Assembly (NCBI RefSeq): GCF_010500995.1
Contig: NZ_QVMK01000034.1
Location: 18,179 to 82,178 of the forward strand
Length of the DNA: 64,000 bases
DNA from: Bacteroides sp. 224
GTDB taxonomy: Bacteria; Bacteroidota; Bacteroidia; Bacteroidales; Bacteroidaceae
Direction of reading: 5' to 3'
Positions 59,072-64,000 of this stretch are shown one piece after another. The notes under the pieces were generated by a model, which saw only the letters and a program-made list of their open reading frames with translations, searched no databases and was not told the DNA's origin. The position numbers and the translations under genes were made by a program. Within the stretch, counting starts at the first letter, position 1. Every line of letters begins with the position of its first letter.

Positions 59072-60508
59072 ATGGCAAACACACTTTTACTCATCCTCAT
59101 TATTTATTTTGGAGCACTTATCCTGATCTCTCATATTGTAAGCAATAAGGGAAACGACAATCAAGCCTTCTTTCTTGGAAATAAAAAATCACCCTGGTAT
59201 GTAGTAGCTTTCGGGATGATCGGTTCATCCATATCGGGAGTATCTTTTGTTTCTGTACCCGGAATGGTCAGAGGGCAAGATATGACTTATATGCAAATGG
59301 TTTTAGGATTCTTTGTTGGATACACGATTATCGCTTTTGTACTTCTCCCCCTTTATTATCGCCTTAACTTAACCACTATTTATGGTTATCTGGAACAGCG
59401 GTTTGGCATTCGTTCCTATCGAACGGGCGCTTCCTTTTTTATTCTATCCAAAACCATAGGCGCAGCTGCCAGGCTTTTTCTGGTAGTACTCATTCTGCAC
59501 AGTCTTGTTTTCTCTGCATGGAATATTCCTTTTTATGCCGTAGCGTTGGGTATTATCTTATTTATATGGTTATACACCTATCGGAGTGGTATTAAAACAA
59601 TTATCTGGACAGATGCCCTTCAAACGTTCTGTCTCATTGCAAGTTTAATAGTCATCACCTGGCAGGTAATTGATAAAATTGATCTAAACTTACCGGAGGT
59701 TTTTCAGGTAATAGCCAATCATCCGAACTCTCGAATCTTTGTCTTTGACGACTGGACATCTACCCAGTATTTCTTTAAGCAATTCCTGAATGGTATATTA
59801 ATAGCCATCGTAATGAATGGCCTCGATCAGGATATGATGCAAAAAAGCCTGACCTGCAAGAGCCTGAAGGACTCTCAAAAGAATATGGTTACCTTTGGCG
59901 CGTTGTATATTCCTTTCAACTTATTGTTCTTGTCATTAGGAATCCTGTTGTTGGTTTTTGCTTCTCAGTTTCAGATTGTACTGCCCGAGAAGTCAGATGA
60001 AATCTTACCACTCTTAGCCAATCAATATTTAGGATTTCCGGCTCTGCTGTTTTTCTCTATTGGTATTATTGCAGCAGCTTTCTCAAGTGCCGATTCTGCC
60101 TTAGCTTCCATCACTACAACCGTTTGTGTGGATTTACTCGACATCCGAAAAGGAACAATAGAGAAAGCAGTAAAGACCAGAAGACTGATACATATATTAA
60201 TCAGTATCGCTTTCTTCTTTGTTATTTTGCTGATAGAGTATTTCAGTCAGGATGGTATTTTAAATACGATTTATAAGATTGCCTCTTATACGTATGGTCC
60301 TCTGTTGGGGCTATTCTTCTTTGGGTTGTTTACGCGTGTCAAACCACGTGATAAATTTGTGCCGATAGTATGCGTGTTGGCTCCTATAGCGTGTTTTGGG
60401 ATTGAAGTCTTTCTGAAAGCTAAGTTCAATTATACTGTAGGGAATGAGATCTTATTGATAAATGGGTTGTTGACGGTTCTTGGATTGACAATGATAAGAA
60501 AGGATTAG
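59072..60508 (+). CDS. Sodium:solute symporter family protein
   Basis: A 478-residue SSS-family (LeuT-fold) transporter with 13 or so membrane segments. Family features are the early GMIGSSISGVSFVSVPG segment (residues about 49-65), the RFGIRSYRTGASFF stretch and the AAAFSSADSALASITTT motif at about 330-346 in the Na2 site region. The solute is not clear from sequence; Bacteroides paralogs are annotated for sugars, sialic acid or proline. No catabolic gene is adjacent. Confidence 0.9.
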   Translation: MANTLLLILIIYFGALILISHIVSNKGNDNQAFFLGNKKSPWYVVAFGMIGSSISGVSFVSVPGMVRGQDMTYMQMVLGFFVGYTIIAFVLLPLYYRLNLTTIYGYLEQRFGIRSYRTGASFFILSKTIGAAARLFLVVLILHSLVFSAWNIPFYAVALGIILFIWLYTYRSGIKTIIWTDALQTFCLIASLIVITWQVIDKIDLNLPEVFQVIANHPNSRIFVFDDWTSTQYFFKQFLNGILIAIVMNGLDQDMMQKSLTCKSLKDSQKNMVTFGALYIPFNLLFLSLGILLLVFASQFQIVLPEKSDEILPLLANQYLGFPALLFFSIGIIAAAFSSADSALASITTTVCVDLLDIRKGTIEKAVKTRRLIHILISIAFFFVILLIEYFSQDGILNTIYKIASYTYGPLLGLFFFGLFTRVKPRDKFVPIVCVLAPIACFGIEVFLKAKFNYTVGNEILLINGLLTVLGLTMIRKD

Positions 60509-60513
60509 TATTA

Positions 60514-60599
60514 ACCACAGATTAACAGATTACACAGATTATATTGATTATCAATAATCTGTAAATAAGTAAATCCGTGTAATCTGTTAATCTGTGGTT
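60514..60599. terminator. Inverted repeat (copy F) between convergent genes
   Basis: ACCACAGATTAACAGATTAC (from 60514) pairs with GTAATCTGTTAATCTGTGGT (to 60599) over an AT-rich loop. It is located between the symporter and mrp 3' ends, so probably a bidirectional terminator. Confidence 0.6.
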
Positions 60600-60628
60600 T
60601 ACTGTTATCACGCTAAATTCAGCACTCT

Positions 60629-61732
60629 TTACTTTATCTCCACAATCTTAGTCGGAGCCATCCCGTCATTACGCTTATCAACCTGTTGAATAACCCGATC
60701 TGCCAATTCTATAAATGCTCGACCTGTTATTGAATCTTCATTCAAAGCAACCGGTTTACCTTCATCTCCCCCTTCGCGAATGCTTTGCACTAAAGGTATT
60801 TGTCCTAATAAGGGCACGTTCATGTCTTCGGCCAACTTCTTTGCACCTTCTTTACCAAAAATATAATATTTATTGTCAGGAAGTTCGGCAGGAGTAAACC
60901 AAGCCATATTTTCTACCAAGCCTAAGATAGGAACGTTTACTTTGTCGTTAGTAAACATATTGATTCCCTTTCGGGCATCTGCCAAGGCCACTTCTTGCGG
61001 GGTACTTACTACAATGGCTCCCGTCATGGCCAGATTCTGAACAATAGTCAAATGAATATCACTTGTGCCGGGAGGAAGGTCTATCAGGAAATAATCAAGA
61101 TCGCCCCAGTTGGCATCACCGATTAGTTGCTTCAGGGCATTGCTTGCCATACCACCTCTCCATAAAGTAGCTTGTTCAGGATCTACAAAGAAACCGATAG
61201 AAAGAAGCTTCACTCCGTATTTCTCTATAGGAACAATCAAATCTCTACCGTCTATTTGTTCTGCAACGGGGCGGGCATCTTCTACCTGAAACATCTTAGG
61301 CATGGAAGGACCAAAAATATCTGCATCTAATAAGCCCACCTTGTATCCAAGCTGCGCTAAAGCTACAGCCAGATTAGCTGCTACAGTAGATTTTCCTACG
61401 CCACCTTTACCGGAAGATATACCGATAATATTCTTCACTTGCGGCAAAAGCTTTCCCGCTTCCGGACGAGGAGCCTGCTTAGTAACAACCGAAATGTTAC
61501 CAACTATTTCCACATCCTTGTTTACATACGTTTGAATAGCCGTTTCGGAAGCCTTTACTACAGATTTAATAAAAGGGTCGGTAGGTTTGTCGAAAAGTAA
61601 GGAGAAAGAAACTTTCATTCCTTCGATACGAATATTATCATCGACCATGCCGGCTTCTACCAAGTTCTTTCCTGTACCGGGATAGCGCACAGTAGCAAGG
61701 GCATCGAGTATTAATTTGGGATAAAGAGTCAT
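60629..61732 (-). CDS. Mrp/NBP35 family iron-sulfur carrier-like ATPase, cysteine-free
   Basis: A 367-residue protein. An N-terminal MIP18/DUF59-like domain (about 1-85) is followed by a P-loop ATPase with the deviant Walker A SSGKGGVGKST (about residues 107-117), DADIFGPSMPKMF and LIDLPPGTSD. In most Mrp/ApbC proteins a CxxC in the VENMSYFxCPxCG region bridges a 4Fe-4S cluster between subunits. Here the same region is GLVENMAWFTPAELPDNKYYIFG, and no cysteine occurs anywhere in the protein. So it may not carry a cluster by the known mechanism. I leave the gene symbol empty for that reason. Confidence 0.88.
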   Translation of the reverse strand: MTLYPKLILDALATVRYPGTGKNLVEAGMVDDNIRIEGMKVSFSLLFDKPTDPFIKSVVKASETAIQTYVNKDVEIVGNISVVTKQAPRPEAGKLLPQVKNIIGISSGKGGVGKSTVAANLAVALAQLGYKVGLLDADIFGPSMPKMFQVEDARPVAEQIDGRDLIVPIEKYGVKLLSIGFFVDPEQATLWRGGMASNALKQLIGDANWGDLDYFLIDLPPGTSDIHLTIVQNLAMTGAIVVSTPQEVALADARKGINMFTNDKVNVPILGLVENMAWFTPAELPDNKYYIFGKEGAKKLAEDMNVPLLGQIPLVQSIREGGDEGKPVALNEDSITGRAFIELADRVIQQVDKRNDGMAPTKIVEIK

Positions 61733-61797
61733 GATTAATTGAGAATTGAGAATTATGAATTAAATCTTTAGTAGTTAGGACTACTATCTCCTACCTA

Positions 61798-62556
61798 CTA
61801 ACTACTTTTTTCCAATCCACTTCGCTTGCTACGGTTATAGCTGCGATATGAATCAAGTTCTATTTCCACATCGGGTTCAGCCAGTGTACCTTCTTGCGGA
61901 AGTAGAAATTTTATATATTTAATGGCTAAACCACGATCCAGCCATTGTTGTTCATAATAAGTTTTAATATTAAGAATATCGTCAACCAAATTGGAGTGAT
62001 AGAGATCTTCGGTTATAAACTCTACGGGGAGTTTGTTTTCTTCTATCATGTATTTGGTATAAGTGAACATGAAGTTGCTGTCTGTTTTCAGATGAATCAC
62101 TCCACCAGGAACCAGAAACTTACGATAACGCTCCATGAAGTAGGTAGAAGTTAAACGCTTGGTTGCTTTCTTCATTTGAGGATCGGAGAAAGTCAGCCAG
62201 ATTTCACTGACCTCATTCTCGCCAAAGAAACGATCTATAATTTCTATGTTGGTTCGCAGAAAGGCCACGTTCGTCATACCGGCTTCCAGAGATTCGGTGG
62301 CTCCGCTCCACATGCGAGATCCTTTTATGTCTACAGCAATAAAATTCTTGTCGGGAAACATCTTGCCCAAGCCTACGGTATATTCTCCTCTACCACAACC
62401 TAATTCCAGCACAATGGGATTGTCATTCTTAAAGAATTCCTTGTTCCACTTTCCTTTCATTTCAAAAGGAACGTTCTCAGCAACGGAGTAAGGGTATTCA
62501 AAAACATGGGGATAGCTTGCCATGTCGGCAAACTTGGCGAGTTTATTTTTGCTCAT
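61798..62556 (-). CDS. trmB: tRNA (guanine(46)-N(7))-methyltransferase
   Basis: A 252-residue SAM-dependent enzyme that makes m7G46 in the variable loop of tRNA. SAM-binding [15 protein letters not shown] lies at about residues 49-63, followed by [13 protein letters not shown] and the catalytic [17 protein letters not shown] motif (family TFPDPWPKxRHxKRR). The last 25 residues are a basic tail. Like many Bacteroides members, [11 protein letters not shown] replaces DPWPKKRHNKRR. It precedes mrp by 65 nt on the same strand. Confidence 0.92.
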   Translation of the reverse strand: MSKNKLAKFADMASYPHVFEYPYSVAENVPFEMKGKWNKEFFKNDNPIVLELGCGRGEYTVGLGKMFPDKNFIAVDIKGSRMWSGATESLEAGMTNVAFLRTNIEIIDRFFGENEVSEIWLTFSDPQMKKATKRLTSTYFMERYRKFLVPGGVIHLKTDSNFMFTYTKYMIEENKLPVEFITEDLYHSNLVDDILNIKTYYEQQWLDRGLAIKYIKFLLPQEGTLAEPDVEIELDSYRSYNRSKRSGLEKSS

Positions 62557-62569
62557 ATATAAAAAAACA

Positions 62570-62703
62570 GCCTCTCCCCAGCCCTCTCCAAAGGAGAGGG
62601 AGAAAGAGCTGCGCTATCTTTATTAATCAATTATTTTTTTCAAATTAACAACCTCCTCCGCATGGTTTTCCTCCCTCTCCTTTGGAGAGGGTTGGGGAGA
62701 GGC
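62570..62703. repeat. Inverted repeat with CCCTCTCCAAAGGAGAGGG arms
   Basis: Two 33-nt arms (62570-62602 and 62671-62703) are complementary with one mismatch; each arm itself contains the palindrome CCCTCTCC-AAA-GGAGAGGG. It fills the ilvE-trmB gap, starting 14 nt before trmB and ending 5 nt after the ilvE stop, so it may terminate ilvE. Confidence 0.8.
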
Positions 62704-62707
62704 TTCT

Positions 62708-63727
62708 TTATTCCACTATAGTAACCCAACCGTGTGTATCCGGCTCGTCACCATATTGAATGGCTCTCAGTTTATTATAAAGTTTGGTACATACAGGACC
62801 TGCCTCACCATCTTTACTGAATACATAAGATTTGTTTTCGTCCAAATCATCTACTTTAAGTACCGGACTGATAACGGCTGCTGTTCCGCAAGCACCTGCT
62901 TCGTCGAAAGTAGCCAGTTCTTCTACCGGAACGGGACGACATTCTACTGTCATACCCAGATCTTCTGCCAACGTCATCAAGCTATTGTTGGTGATGGAAG
63001 GAAGGATAGATTCTGATTTTGGAGTTATATATGAGTTTCCACGAATACCAAAGAAGTTGGCCGGGCCACATTCATCCAGATATTTCTTTTCTTTGGCATC
63101 CAGATAAAGCACAGCAGAGTAACCTCTTTTATGAGCTTCTTCGCCTGCCATTAAGCTGGCGGCATAGTTACCACCGATCTTATAACGTCCGGTACCTAAC
63201 GGAGCCACACGGTCGAAATGTCTTAAAATAGCATACGGAGATGGCTTGAATCCTGTTTTGAAGTAAGGACCTACAGGAGATACAAATACAATAAACATAT
63301 ATTCCGAAGCCGGCTTAACACCTACCTGTGCCTCTGTACCAAATAGCAAAGGACGAATATACAAAGAAGCACCGCTTTCATAAGGAGGCACAAAACGTTC
63401 GTTTAACCTCACTGCTTCAAGAACAGCTTCCTTAAATCTGTCAATTGGTAACTTAGCCATCAAGATGCCTTCGCAAGATGATTGCATACGTTTAGCATTT
63501 TCTTCCAACCGGAAAATACGAATCTTACCGTCTTTTCCACGGAAGGCTTTCAAGCCTTCGAATGCTTCCTGACCATAGTGAAGCGCTGTAGCTGCTATAT
63601 GCAGGTTGATGTATGCACTGCTGCTTACTTCCAGTTTGCCCCACTCACCATTACGATAGTTGATTCTCACGTTATAGTCTGTTGGCATATAACCAAATGC
63701 CAGACTCGACCAATCTATTTCTTTCAT
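62708..63727 (-). CDS. ilvE: Branched-chain amino acid aminotransferase
   Basis: A 339-residue PLP enzyme for the last step of valine, leucine and isoleucine synthesis. It has the class IV aminotransferase pattern: HYGQEAFEGLKAFRGKDG (about residues 51-68), RPLLFGTEAQVGV, the PLP-lysine region GTGRYKIGGNYAAS (about 178-191) and ECGPANFFGI near 220. It is the long BCAT-II type. It ends in a long inverted repeat and follows xseB. Confidence 0.94.
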   Translation of the reverse strand: MKEIDWSSLAFGYMPTDYNVRINYRNGEWGKLEVSSSAYINLHIAATALHYGQEAFEGLKAFRGKDGKIRIFRLEENAKRMQSSCEGILMAKLPIDRFKEAVLEAVRLNERFVPPYESGASLYIRPLLFGTEAQVGVKPASEYMFIVFVSPVGPYFKTGFKPSPYAILRHFDRVAPLGTGRYKIGGNYAASLMAGEEAHKRGYSAVLYLDAKEKKYLDECGPANFFGIRGNSYITPKSESILPSITNNSLMTLAEDLGMTVECRPVPVEELATFDEAGACGTAAVISPVLKVDDLDENKSYVFSKDGEAGPVCTKLYNKLRAIQYGDEPDTHGWVTIVE

Positions 63728-63782
63728 ATCGACATGTTTTATAATATAGTTCTTTTTAACTAAAGAACAAAAATACTCTTTA

Positions 63783-63983
63783 TTATTTAGATTGTTGCTT
63801 GTCGCCCAACAATTTTTCTACTTCTATTTCCGCCTTCGATAACTTCTCGGTACAAAAGGCTATAATTTCATTGGCTTCTTTTATTTTTTCGCTTAATGCG
63901 TCTATCTCCAACTCATTATTATCTATCTGGCGTACTATTTTCTCCAGCCGTTCGATGGCTTGGGAGTAGGTTTCTTTTTTCAT
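63783..63983 (-). CDS. xseB: Exodeoxyribonuclease VII small subunit
   Basis: A 66-residue helical protein that forms the ExoVII complex with XseA to digest single-stranded DNA. The family pattern is TYSQAIERLEKIVRQIDNNELEIDALSEKIKEA, a helical hairpin, followed by a lysine-rich end. The large-subunit gene is expected upstream on this strand, outside the window. A gap of 55 nt separates its stop from ilvE. Confidence 0.88.
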   Translation of the reverse strand: MKKETYSQAIERLEKIVRQIDNNELEIDALSEKIKEANEIIAFCTEKLSKAEIEVEKLLGDKQQSK

Positions 63984-64000
63984 AATTATCTTATATTATA

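Overview
The window looks like a chromosomal piece of a Bacteroidaceae-type bacterium (Bacteroides or a close relative). The evidence is indirect but consistent: AT-rich DNA; many families that are characteristic of this group (DUF3822, DUF4834, DUF5683, DUF4373, DUF4350, OMP_b-brl_3 barrel proteins, a cysteine-free Mrp); promoters of the Bacteroidetes type (TTTG, about 19-21 nt, TAnnTTTG) rather than TTGACA/TATAAT; and a tRNA gene without an encoded CCA end. No rRNA, CRISPR array, integrase or complete insertion sequence was seen.

Layout. 1-4.1 kb is accessory: a DUF4143-type ATPase bracketed by repeat copies, then a small HTH protein diverging from a three-gene, ATGA-coupled cassette (SH3-barrel protein, T7-lysozyme-type amidase, DUF4373 protein) that looks like a relic of a phage or integrated element. 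4.1-31 kb is mostly core: tRNA-Pro, aroB, a large outer-membrane barrel protein, cardiolipin synthase, rsmD with DUF3822, a RecD-like helicase, alaS, an M23 peptidase, a MerR regulator, a BRO-N protein, the spoT-mltD-DUF5683-parB-parA operon, and a six-gene leftward MoxR/DUF58/DUF4350/DUF4129/SpoIIM membrane operon with a divergent RDD gene. 32.5-39.5 kb is again accessory: a GH29 fucosidase with an HD hydrolase, two near-identical tandem Rpn-type PD-(D/E)XK genes followed by the broken remains of a third in which a formylglycine-generating-enzyme-like segment has replaced the middle, a possible LptF/LptG-like permease and a GNAT acetyltransferase.

39.4-64 kb holds a LytTR response regulator with a sensor-kinase partner that lacks the phospho-acceptor histidine, hcp with a CRP/FNR-type palindrome upstream, a YeiH-type exporter, a dihydrouridine synthase, dnaE-trxA, the phosphatidylethanolamine pair psd-pssA, tadA, yraN, mmcQ/yjbR-birA, a MG2/plug-like surface protein, pyrH-frr, a sodium:solute symporter, mrp, trmB, ilvE and xseB.

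Intergenic DNA is rich in long inverted repeats. At least six are variants of a CAGATTAACGCAGAG-type hairpin, two are a TTTATAGTTTTAAGTTT type, one is a CCCTCTCC type, and two spots carry tandem arrays of short GC-rich palindromes. Most sit just 3' of genes. The items most worth following up are the degenerate kinase of the LytTR pair, the Rpn/FGE chimera, the operator at hcp, the cysteine-free Mrp and the repeat families.
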